A stretch of DNA of 49,531 nt from Cytophagales bacterium (lineage in GTDB: Bacteria; Bacteroidota; Bacteroidia; Cytophagales; Cyclobacteriaceae): assembly GCA_020402945.1 (NCBI GenBank), contig JADBYQ010000111.1:1-49531 (forward strand), read 5' to 3'. A model generated the notes under the pieces. That model made no database searches. It was not told the origin of the DNA and was given only the letters and a program-made list of their open reading frames with translations. The position numbers were made by a program, and so were the translations under genes. The first letter of the stretch is position 1. The number at the start of each line of letters is the position of its first letter. Positions 8,782 to 16,669 of the stretch are shown in pieces.

Positions 8782-9900
8782 ATGGCTGGGCTCTATATCC
8801 ATATTCCGTTCTGCAAACAAGCTTGTCATTATTGCGATTTCCATTTTTCTACTAACCAAGACTATCGCACCGAAATGTGCGAAGCGATCGCTACAGAAAT
8901 TGAATTGCAAGCGAACTACCTCGATGGTGAATTGATCGAAACCATTTATTGGGGCGGAGGCACACCCTCGCTGCTGAGCGCTGGCGAACTTGCCATTATT
9001 TTTAACGCTATTCATAAGCACTTCAGTGTGCACGGAAAAGCAGAAATAACACTTGAAGCCAACCCGGACGACTTGACAACGGAAAAGCTGAAAGAACTTC
9101 AAATGGCCACCATTAACCGTCTGAGTATTGGTATCCAATCGTTTGACGATGCTACACTTCAATTTTTTAATCGAGCGCATACGCGCGATGACGCTTTACG
9201 TTGTGTGGCCAACGCACGTGAAGTCGGTTTTGCAAATCTTAGCTTAGATTTGATTTACGCAGTGCCAGAACGTGCAAAAACCGTTTGGGAAAATGACCTT
9301 AGCGAGCTTATCAAATTACAACCAGAACACGTATCGGCTTATTCGCTCACGATTGAAGACAAAACTGTTTTTGGTAAATGGCAAAAGACTAAGCGACTAA
9401 AACCAATCAGCGAAGCAACCAGTGTGTCTGATTTTGAATTTCTCATGCAACATCTAGTATTCGAAGGTTACGAGCACTACGAAATATCCAACTTCGGCAA
9501 ACCAGGCTTTGTTTCGAAACACAATAGCAATTATTGGAGGCAACAAAATTACTTGGGCGTTGGGCCCAGTGCGCACTCCTACAATGGCGTAAGCAGGCAG
9601 TTCACGGTGAGCCATAATCACCACTACCTGAAGGCAATCGCAGAGCGCATTGTGCCTTTTGAACTAGAAACATTAAGCAGAGAAAACAAGGTCAATGAAT
9701 ACATCTTCACTTCCTTACGCACCATGTGGGGTTGCGACTTGAGCTATCTTAAATCGACCTACAACTACTCGCTAGAAAACACTCCCGCCCTTACCAAAAC
9801 ACTCGAACTTCAACTGGGTGTGATAAACGATAATGTCTTGAGGCTCACGTTAAAGGGTAAGCTATTGGCCGATCAAATAGCGATCGACCTTTTTGCATAG
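8782..9900 (+). CDS. hemW: Radical SAM heme chaperone HemW
   Basis: HemW is a radical-SAM-fold protein related to coproporphyrinogen dehydrogenase HemN; in studied bacteria it binds and inserts heme rather than oxidising coproporphyrinogen. The 372-aa product begins MAGLYIHIPFCKQACHYCDF, with the 4Fe-4S cluster cysteines at C11, C15 and C18 in the CxxxCxxC spacing. The SAM-binding GGGTPSLL follows, then LEANPDDLT, NRLSIGIQSFDD, LIYAVP and the HemW-type NYWRQQNYLGVGPSAHSY. Length is usual for HemW. It diverges from the DUF4271/hemD pair. Confidence 0.92.
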   Translation: MAGLYIHIPFCKQACHYCDFHFSTNQDYRTEMCEAIATEIELQANYLDGELIETIYWGGGTPSLLSAGELAIIFNAIHKHFSVHGKAEITLEANPDDLTTEKLKELQMATINRLSIGIQSFDDATLQFFNRAHTRDDALRCVANAREVGFANLSLDLIYAVPERAKTVWENDLSELIKLQPEHVSAYSLTIEDKTVFGKWQKTKRLKPISEATSVSDFEFLMQHLVFEGYEHYEISNFGKPGFVSKHNSNYWRQQNYLGVGPSAHSYNGVSRQFTVSHNHHYLKAIAERIVPFELETLSRENKVNEYIFTSLRTMWGCDLSYLKSTYNYSLENTPALTKTLELQLGVINDNVLRLTLKGKLLADQIAIDLFA

Positions 9901-9926
9901 GCAGAAAAAAGAAACCGAAATCAAAA

Positions 9927-9934
9927 TAGATTTG
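9927..9934 (+). promoter_or_regulatory. Candidate -7 element, TAGATTTG
   Basis: A perfect TAnnTTTG element lies 13 nt before the ATG of the next gene. No TTG is found at the expected upstream distance, so it is a partial promoter match. Confidence 0.35.
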
Positions 9935-9947
9935 TTAATTTTCTGCC

Positions 9948-10313
9948 ATGGCAGTAGACGAGAAGCGGGTATTTATGCTGTTGAAGGCAGTGATCTACCA
10001 TTACCACGGATTGGATGAGTTAGAACGTATTGATTTGGAAGAGACTGCTGAAAAAATGGAAGCAACCGAGGAATTGAAGTGGGGGCTTGACTTTATTGCT
10101 AAAGACTATCTTACTTCTTTTGACCGTGCTCGAATTTACCTGAACGAAATCATTGGGGACTACACAAAAGAGAAACGTGTTGAACTTATCAACATGGTGT
10201 GGCAGGCCAACAACCTGAAAGGATATGTGACGGAGATGGAAGCTACAGCCATGCTAAAGTTGGCCAAAGACTGGAGCGTGGAGAAAGAACTAATTGAGTT
10301 GGTTTTGCGATGA
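9948..10313 (+). CDS. TerB-like small helical protein
   Basis: The 121-aa, all-helical, acidic protein has no signal or membrane segment. Its pattern (KRVFMLLKAVIYHYHGLDELERIDLEETAEKM, then LDFIAKDYLTSFDRARIYL) resembles the TerB/DjlA-N fold, which consists of helices with a metal-binding or docking role. The usual Asp/Glu pair of TerB is not clear, so the assignment is tentative. It follows hemW by 47 bp and converges with the LytTR regulator gene. A short direct repeat (TAATTCGTTGAT twice, 10319-10347) lies between them. Confidence 0.55.
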   Translation: MAVDEKRVFMLLKAVIYHYHGLDELERIDLEETAEKMEATEELKWGLDFIAKDYLTSFDRARIYLNEIIGDYTKEKRVELINMVWQANNLKGYVTEMEATAMLKLAKDWSVEKELIELVLR

Positions 10314-10370
10314 TGTGTAAATTCGTTGATGTGCTAATTCGTTGATATACTAATTCAAAAAATCATCAAC

Positions 10371-11087
10371 CTAAAGTGACATCATGTCCTTGAATTTGGC
10401 GGCCTGTCTTCTGCTCACTTCAACTTTGTCGCCACCGCGAAGCTTCACCATAAGCCCTCCATTAAACCAAGGTTCAATGCCCTCGACCCAACTCAAATTG
10501 ACAATGTGTTTTCGGCTAGCCCGAAAAAAGGCACGTTCATCTAACTTCTCGTCCAGCGCATTTAATGATTTGTGAATCATTGGGCGATTGGTGTCAAAGT
10601 ATACCTTGATATAGTTGCCATCTGACTCAAACATCCGAACGTTGGAGAGGGTGACAAACCAGCAACGTTCACCGTCTTTTACAAATACTTGATCTTCGAG
10701 CCCAAGTTTTTTCTCCCCGCTTCGACCCGATTTGATTCTTTCTTTTTCCATCACCTTGTGCACCGCCTCGCTCAAGCGTTCAGCCACGATTGGCTTTAGC
10801 AGATAGTCAAGGGCGTTCACCTCAAATGCTTTCAATGCATGCTGATCATAAGCAGTAGTGAAAACGACCATAGGTGCTGAGTCCAACGACTCTAACAATT
10901 GAAATCCGGTGCGACCCGGCATCTGAATATCAAGGAACAGCAAATCTGGATTCAACTCTTCGATTAGTTTCTCGGCTTCATCGGCATTCATCGCTTCGCC
11001 CACAATTTCAATGGAAGGGTGTGCTTCCAATAGGGTAGTCAGCTCTTTGCGCGCCAGACGCTCATCATCAATTATCAGTGCCTTCAT
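10371..11087 (-). CDS. LytTR-family response regulator
   Basis: The 238-aa protein has a receiver domain (residues 1-115) with acidic pocket D7/D8, phospho-acceptor D53 (LLFLDIQMP), T79-type TTAYD and K98 in LLKPI. A C-terminal LytTR DNA-binding domain follows (about 135-238: FVKDGERCWFVTLSNVRMFE, GNYIKVYF, NLSWVEGIEPWFNGGLMVKL, VEVSRRQAAKFKDMM). It is encoded 3' of, and overlapping by 4 bp (ATGA), the partner sensor kinase, so the two proteins form a translationally coupled two-component pair. Targets are not evident from the window. Confidence 0.93.
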   Translation of the reverse strand: MKALIIDDERLARKELTTLLEAHPSIEIVGEAMNADEAEKLIEELNPDLLFLDIQMPGRTGFQLLESLDSAPMVVFTTAYDQHALKAFEVNALDYLLKPIVAERLSEAVHKVMEKERIKSGRSGEKKLGLEDQVFVKDGERCWFVTLSNVRMFESDGNYIKVYFDTNRPMIHKSLNALDEKLDERAFFRASRKHIVNLSWVEGIEPWFNGGLMVKLRGGDKVEVSRRQAAKFKDMMSL

Positions 11088-12133
11088 TTTTTTAGTGACC
11101 GTAAATGTGGAATTATCAATTCTGTTAACACAAAATTATCCTTTTCGTTGGTGATTTTGAAGTGGGCAGCCTCTCCATATAATAGTTTTAGTCGTTGGAT
11201 CGTATTCGCCAACCCCAGGCCCGCATTATTTTCCTTGTTGTTGTTATAATGCCCAGTACTTCGAATACGTATTTTCAAATCATCTTCCTGGAGTTGAGTG
11301 GTAAGTTGTATCAGCCCGCCCCTCGTAAGTTTTGAAATCCCATGTTTTACACCATTTTCAACCAACGTCTGAATCATTAACGGGGGAACTAAAAAATCGT
11401 TGGATCCATCGGCAATCAGATATTCCACTCGCAGCCGCTCCTCAAAACGAATACTTTCCAGCCCGAGGTAGTCTTTTACCATTTTCAGTTCGTCTTCGAA
11501 ACGGGTAAGTCCTTTGTCGCGCGAGAGTGAGTTGCGCAAAATATTGGAAAGCTGATTGATGGCTTGCTTGGACTTCTCAGGATTTTCGTCCACCAGTGCA
11601 CGAATGCTATTTAGCGCATTGAAAATGAAATGGGGATTAAGTTGTGCCTTTAAATTATTCAATTCAATCTCCTTCACCGATGCTTCGTACTTGAGCGAAG
11701 TGTTATAACGCTCCACATAAGTATAAATGAAGTAAAATGTTGCCCACAGGAAAAAAATAATGGCGTAAAAAAACGTGCCGCTGAGAAACGTAAAGGGATC
11801 GAAAACCACTTCTTTCTTGAACATACCCAAGGCAATGGAAACGGGAACTCGCAGAAAGTACATGGCAATGCCGAGCAAAAATACCGATAACAAAACGCGC
11901 GGAATCAATTGCGAGAAGCCAAGACTCAGCCACTTCCAATTAATAATGATGTTTCGAAAGAGGTGAGAAACCCCCAAACAGAACAATGACTCATACAATA
12001 AGAAAATAACTCGCTGGTTTTGAACACCCTCCTTGCCTGAGGCCAAGATTGCCGCTACAATCTGAAGGCCGGCAAAAAGAGCCCAACCACTGAGTTGCAT
12101 TATCCAATACCACCGCTGCTTGTTGATGACCAT
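11084..12133 (-). CDS. LytS/YehU-type sensor histidine kinase
   Basis: The 349-aa membrane protein has four hydrophobic helices in its N-terminal 140 residues. A His_kinase (PF06580-type) phospho-acceptor segment AQLNPHFIFNALNSIR (His168) follows, and then an ATPase domain with the N-box LVENGVKHGISKL and the GLGLANTIQRL G-box. This is the kinase partner of the LytTR regulator encoded downstream. The open frame extends to a TTG at 12142, but the ATG at 12133 (MVINKQRWYW) is a better start. Confidence 0.9.
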   Translation of the reverse strand: MVINKQRWYWIMQLSGWALFAGLQIVAAILASGKEGVQNQRVIFLLYESLFCLGVSHLFRNIIINWKWLSLGFSQLIPRVLLSVFLLGIAMYFLRVPVSIALGMFKKEVVFDPFTFLSGTFFYAIIFFLWATFYFIYTYVERYNTSLKYEASVKEIELNNLKAQLNPHFIFNALNSIRALVDENPEKSKQAINQLSNILRNSLSRDKGLTRFEDELKMVKDYLGLESIRFEERLRVEYLIADGSNDFLVPPLMIQTLVENGVKHGISKLTRGGLIQLTTQLQEDDLKIRIRSTGHYNNNKENNAGLGLANTIQRLKLLYGEAAHFKITNEKDNFVLTELIIPHLRSLKK

Positions 12134-12197
12134 GCGAAGCAAAAGTAGAGATAGGACAGGTTGAAAAGAAGAGGAGTTACTTTAGCGGTATCAAAAA

Positions 12198-12274
12198 TCA
12201 CTTCAACTCCGCCTTCAAAAACCTGCCTGTATAGCTCGCTGGATTTTTTGAAACCTCATCGGGTGTGCCTTTTG
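12198..12274 (-). pseudogene. Displaced 3' end of uvrA (25 codons plus stop)
   Basis: This 77-bp stretch is identical at 73 positions to 16670-16746, the 3' end of the intact uvrA gene, in the same orientation and frame including the TGA stop. It encodes [19 protein letters not shown] followed by AELK; the intact gene has E for D and V for A. Similarity ends abruptly at 12275. With the intact copy it brackets the ECF/FecR/TonB-receptor genes, suggesting that the block entered at the uvrA 3' end and displaced the old terminus. An older uvrA paralogue that was mostly deleted would look the same. Confidence 0.85.
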
Positions 12275-12430
12275 TGGCTTTGTGACAATGTTAAAATAGA
12301 AGGATTTATTGTGAACAAGTTCACCCTGCTGGACTAAATCCTTATTTTTGACAAGTGTAATGGTCGCTGCCTTTAATGACTCCGATTAGCAAAGACTTAA
12401 TTTTTTTCAAGACTAGCGTTAGTTACGTTG

Positions 12431-12946
12431 ATGGAATTAGACGAGTTTAGTACATTTTTTCAACAGCATTATCCAACTCTTTGCGCCCGTATTAACCTAT
12501 TGGTCCAACAATCTGATCTCGCTGAAGACTTAGTGCAGGATGCGTTTGTGAAATTTTGGGAAGTGAAACCTGTATTGCTAAACAAAAATGCCGCCCCCGG
12601 CTATGTTGCGAAAATGGCCGTCAACAATGCGCTCGCGCACCTTCGCACAAAGCGGCAACAAGAAAAAAAGATGAAAGACCTTGTGGCTGGTCAATCCATG
12701 GCTAGCAACCCAACCGAAGAGGGAATTAATTACAATGAATCTGAAAAGAAATTGTTGGATGCGTTACAGAGACTTCCACCAGCTTGCCGCGAAATATTTA
12801 TCCTCAGTCGCTATGAGCAGATGAGCTACAAGGAAATTGCGAACCAACTTGATCTGTCCATCAGGACGGTAGAAAACCAACTCCTCAAAGCTTTAAAAAT
12901 CATGCGCGAGTCCTTACTCGCTTTAGCTACGTATTATTTCTTCTAA
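12431..12946 (+). CDS. ECF-type RNA polymerase sigma factor (FecI-like)
   Basis: The 171-aa sigma-70-family protein has region 2 (about residues 10-75: LINLLVQQSDLAEDLVQDAFVKFWE pattern split over DLAEDLVQDAFVKFW) and region 4 (about 105-160: LDALQRLPPACREIFILSR, YKEIANQLDLSIRTVENQL). It lacks regions 1 and 3, as ECF factors do. A TTG at 12428 precedes the ATG at 12431; the ATG is taken. It is followed by fecR-like and TonB-receptor genes on the same strand, the typical Bacteroidota unit in which the receptor senses a ligand, FecR relays it, and the sigma factor transcribes the receptor gene. Confidence 0.92.
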   Translation: MELDEFSTFFQQHYPTLCARINLLVQQSDLAEDLVQDAFVKFWEVKPVLLNKNAAPGYVAKMAVNNALAHLRTKRQQEKKMKDLVAGQSMASNPTEEGINYNESEKKLLDALQRLPPACREIFILSRYEQMSYKEIANQLDLSIRTVENQLLKALKIMRESLLALATYYFF

Positions 12947-13017
12947 AAATTTCTCTTCCGCGCATAGGGGTGATGCCCATATTCTGCATCATCCTATAAA
13001 CACTATTTTTAATCACA

Positions 13018-14001
13018 ATGACCGAAGAGGAAGTTTGGGAACTAATGGTAAAAAGCCATCAGCTCTCCATAGCTGAGCATGAATCTGAAAGATTGGATGC
13101 GTGGATCCGCGAAAATCAAGCTAATCGTCTTTTAGCCGATGGAATGGCAAAACTATTGAGCCAGACCGATATTCATCAAGAACCATCTAACTACAACGCT
13201 AAAATTGCATGGGCCAAAGTAGAAGGACGAGTTACCGCTAACTCAAAAGTAAGGTACTTCACCCCTACCTTATTCCGTTGGGCAGCAGCCATTATGATCA
13301 TTGGACTAATAAGCGTTGCTTATTGGCAGCTTGGAGAGCTATCGCTAGCGAAGAAGAAAATTACGGTAAGCACCAAAAGTGGTGAGTCAAAAAAAATAGT
13401 ACTGGGCGATAGCACTCAACTATGGCTAAACGAAAACTCCATTTTAACCTATTCTAGGGAATTTGATGACGATACTGTTCGATTGGTTCAGTTGAATGGC
13501 GAGGCATTTTTGGAGGTAGCACATGATCAGGAAAAGCCATTTATAGTAAGTGGAAAAAATTACGAAACTCGGGTGCTGGGTACGTCTTTTAATGTTCAAC
13601 TATCGGAAAAGGAAAACAGCGTAGTGGTAGTTACTGGCAAAGTTCGGTTTTCTCACAAGAAAAATGGGGAAATTGGTTCATCCGTTGTAATCGAAAAAGG
13701 TTTTCGAGCCACTGCAAATCAAGATCATGAACTAACGTTGAGCCCAACAACTAACCAGAATAAACTGGCATGGCATACGCGTACACTAGAATTTAGAAAT
13801 CAAAGAATAACCGATGTAATAACAGAACTTTCATCTTACTATCGTGTAGTTATTCAAATAAAGGTAGATAAACCTCAAGATTACCTATTCACAGGCACGA
13901 TCCATCAGGCATCGGCAGAAACGGCACTCGAAACCATCTGCTACTCGCTTCACCTCCGCTGGAAGAAAACAACCCGAGGGTATTTAATTTTTAACGAATA
14001 A
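13018..14001 (+). CDS. FecR-family anti-sigma factor
   Basis: The 327-aa protein has an N-terminal cytoplasmic sigma-binding part and one membrane helix at about residues 85-103 (RWAAAIMIIGLISVAYW). It also has the periplasmic FecR domain (VSTKSGESKKIVLGDSTQLWLNENS..., VQLNGEAFLEVAHDQEKPF, LGTSFNVQL) and a C-terminal DUF4974-like module (ITDVITELSSYYRVVI). It should hold the adjacent ECF sigma factor at the membrane until the receptor signals. The gene lies 71 bp after the sigma gene and 23 bp before the receptor gene. Confidence 0.92.
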   Translation: MTEEEVWELMVKSHQLSIAEHESERLDAWIRENQANRLLADGMAKLLSQTDIHQEPSNYNAKIAWAKVEGRVTANSKVRYFTPTLFRWAAAIMIIGLISVAYWQLGELSLAKKKITVSTKSGESKKIVLGDSTQLWLNENSILTYSREFDDDTVRLVQLNGEAFLEVAHDQEKPFIVSGKNYETRVLGTSFNVQLSEKENSVVVVTGKVRFSHKKNGEIGSSVVIEKGFRATANQDHELTLSPTTNQNKLAWHTRTLEFRNQRITDVITELSSYYRVVIQIKVDKPQDYLFTGTIHQASAETALETICYSLHLRWKKTTRGYLIFNE

Positions 14002-14024
14002 TCCCATTCAAACTGGCCTTTTTT

Positions 14025-16637
14025 ATGAAAAAAATAAAAAGGAAATTGATTTGTTTTGCCGTTTTCTTCCAACTCATTTCAGGGACAGAATCAATAGCTC
14101 AATCTACGGATCGGCATTCGTTCAATTACAATTCCGTCCGTTTTGAAGATGCTCTATTCACTTTGACTAAGGTTTATGGCGTAAAGTTTTCGTATGGAAG
14201 CAAAGAAGTGCCGACTGATCGATTGATCGTTCTGCAAGCTAACGACAAAACACTAACGGAAGTATTGGCAAAAATTCTTCCTCCGCTGCACGTCAAATAC
14301 AAATGGATTGGCAATGGTATTACACTAACCTCTATTCCCCTCCGCCAAAGCATTCGAGGCAGAGTGATGGATCAAGATTCGGGCGAACCACTTGAAGGGG
14401 TTAATGTGGTGATTCAGGAAAATGACTCCATCATCGGGAGCACCACCGATGCGCAGGGTTATTTCCATTTGGCAAACGTAATCGTAGGCAGGCATACCAT
14501 TAAGGCAACGTACTTGGGTTACGAAAATTCACAAGTAGCCGATGTGTTGGTTTACACCGGCAAGGAACCTATGATTTCCATCGGCATGAAAGAATCATCT
14601 ACTAATTTGCAAGAAATTATTATACGTCCTAATCAATCGAATGGCCAGCCTGTCAATTCGTTTTCGCTTTCGGGTGGGCGTTCCATTTCAGTAGAAGAAA
14701 CAAAAAGATTTGCTTCTAACTTTAACGATGTAGCTCGCATGATCACCGCCTACCCAGGCATCACTTCCACCAGCGATTTTAATAACAGTATTTCCATTCG
14801 CGGCAATTCACCCAACAGTTTGCAATGGCGATTGGAGGGTATAGAAATTCCAAGCCCAAATCATTTTGCGTCTTTCGGTGGCTCAGGCGGAGCAGTAAGT
14901 ATGCTCAGTATTAATTTGCTCGATAATTCTGACTTTTACGCTGGAGCATTTGCTGCAGAATATGGCAATGCCCTTTCGGGTATTATGGATATGAAACTGC
15001 GAAAAGGCAATCAACAAAAAAGTGAAAAATCTTTTCAGCTAAGCTTTTTGGGTATTGATGCAGCGGCTGAGGGCCCTTTTAAGAAAGGAAAAAAAGCATC
15101 TTACTTAGCGAACTACCGCTATTCTACCGCAGGTATTTTGGCTGGCCTGGGTGTGTTGCCAAAGGGTGCTGCCCCTACTTATCAAGATCTATCTTTTAAT
15201 CTATCGTTTCCGCTCTCTTCTGGCGCGCTCAACGTTTGGAGTGTCATGGGAGATGGTATCTTCAACGAAAGCGTTTCTTTTGGGGGTAAAAACAATTTGA
15301 CGACCAGCTGCGTGATTGGGGGTGTTACTTTTGTTAAGAACTTCAATAAAAGTTTATCCATCAACGGCACGGCCTCTGGCACCTACACCTACGATAAATT
15401 AACGCAAGAGCGAATCTTTTCTAACAATGTACTGGAGGAGATAAGATGGATCAGAAATCAAAGTGAATCCTTACGCATCTCTACACAGCTAAACAAGAAA
15501 TTTTCGCCTGGTAGTTTACTGAGGGTAGGCTTTGTATTTAGCCACCGCGATTATCAAATCGGTCAACGCTTTATCGATTTCACTGATAATAAGAAACTCA
15601 AAAATCCACTTGACTCAGATGGCATTGCCCAATACGCTCAAGCTTATGCGCAATGGAAAAAAAATTTAGGCGAAAAATTTACGTTCAATACTGGGCTGCA
15701 TGGAATTTATGTTTTATGCAATCAAAAGTATTCTGTCGAGCCGCGTGTGGGGTTGTCTTATCAAATTTCAGAAACCAAAATCATTGGCACAGCAGTGGGG
15801 CTTCATAGTCAATTGCAACAGCTTACATTGTATCATCAAAAATTTGTATTGCCAGATGGCTCTGTTGAATACTTGAATAAAAATTTAGATGTTTCAAAAG
15901 CTTTGCATTACGTTCTCAGTTACGATTGGCAGATAGGGAAAACTCTGCACGCGCGGGCGGAGGCCTATTATCAAAACCTTTATCAAATACCTGTTTATGT
16001 CGGCAATAATATCACACCTTATAGTGCGACATTCTCTGCACTTAACACTTTAAGCGAATACCTCAACTCCCGGCTAGACAGTAGTGACCCCATTCCACTA
16101 GCCAATACAGGCGCTGGAGAGAATTACGGATTAGAACTTAGCCTCGACAAAAGGTTTTCGAATAACTACTATTTTTTATTTACAGGTACGCTTTATCAAT
16201 CACATTATCGTGGAGCCGATGGCGTGCAACGCAATACTTCGTTTAACGGGCAGCATATATTCACCGCCTTGGCCGGAAAGGAATATAACACCGGCATACG
16301 AAAGTCAAACATCTTTGAATTGAACGCGCGCGTTTCGTGGGCGGGCAACAATCCTCAAACACCTATTGATATTGCAAGTAGCTTAAAGCAAGGGCAACAA
16401 GTGTATGATTATAGCAGAAGCTATGAATCAATTCTTCCGGACTATTTTCGTTTGGATGTTCATATCGGTTTTCGCAAAAGTCGGGAAAGAGCTGCACACA
16501 TTTGGTCGTTTGATATTCGTAACTTTACTAACCGTCAAAATCCCCGCTCCGAATCTCTTAACTTTAATTCTGGTAAAATTGGCTATGAATACCAGTTGGG
16601 ACTTATTCCAGTGCTAAGTTATAGGATTGAATTTTGA
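14025..16637 (+). CDS. TonB-dependent receptor with STN signalling domain
   Basis: The 870-aa outer-membrane receptor has, in order: a signal peptide; an STN (secretin/TonB short N-terminal) domain at about residues 35-105; a carboxypeptidase-regulatory-like beta-sandwich at about 110-190 (GRVMDQDSGEPLEGVNVVI); a plug (about 205-330, including SISIRGNSPNSLQWRLEGIE); and a barrel ending in an aromatic-poor RIEF. The STN domain is the contact to FecR in trans-envelope signalling, consistent with the two upstream genes. No SusD-like partner is encoded nearby, so a small ligand rather than a glycan is more likely, but the substrate is unknown. Confidence 0.9.
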   Translation: MKKIKRKLICFAVFFQLISGTESIAQSTDRHSFNYNSVRFEDALFTLTKVYGVKFSYGSKEVPTDRLIVLQANDKTLTEVLAKILPPLHVKYKWIGNGITLTSIPLRQSIRGRVMDQDSGEPLEGVNVVIQENDSIIGSTTDAQGYFHLANVIVGRHTIKATYLGYENSQVADVLVYTGKEPMISIGMKESSTNLQEIIIRPNQSNGQPVNSFSLSGGRSISVEETKRFASNFNDVARMITAYPGITSTSDFNNSISIRGNSPNSLQWRLEGIEIPSPNHFASFGGSGGAVSMLSINLLDNSDFYAGAFAAEYGNALSGIMDMKLRKGNQQKSEKSFQLSFLGIDAAAEGPFKKGKKASYLANYRYSTAGILAGLGVLPKGAAPTYQDLSFNLSFPLSSGALNVWSVMGDGIFNESVSFGGKNNLTTSCVIGGVTFVKNFNKSLSINGTASGTYTYDKLTQERIFSNNVLEEIRWIRNQSESLRISTQLNKKFSPGSLLRVGFVFSHRDYQIGQRFIDFTDNKKLKNPLDSDGIAQYAQAYAQWKKNLGEKFTFNTGLHGIYVLCNQKYSVEPRVGLSYQISETKIIGTAVGLHSQLQQLTLYHQKFVLPDGSVEYLNKNLDVSKALHYVLSYDWQIGKTLHARAEAYYQNLYQIPVYVGNNITPYSATFSALNTLSEYLNSRLDSSDPIPLANTGAGENYGLELSLDKRFSNNYYFLFTGTLYQSHYRGADGVQRNTSFNGQHIFTALAGKEYNTGIRKSNIFELNARVSWAGNNPQTPIDIASSLKQGQQVYDYSRSYESILPDYFRLDVHIGFRKSRERAAHIWSFDIRNFTNRQNPRSESLNFNSGKIGYEYQLGLIPVLSYRIEF

Positions 16638-16669
16638 AATGATATTTTTTCACTCCCGAAAGACTTAAT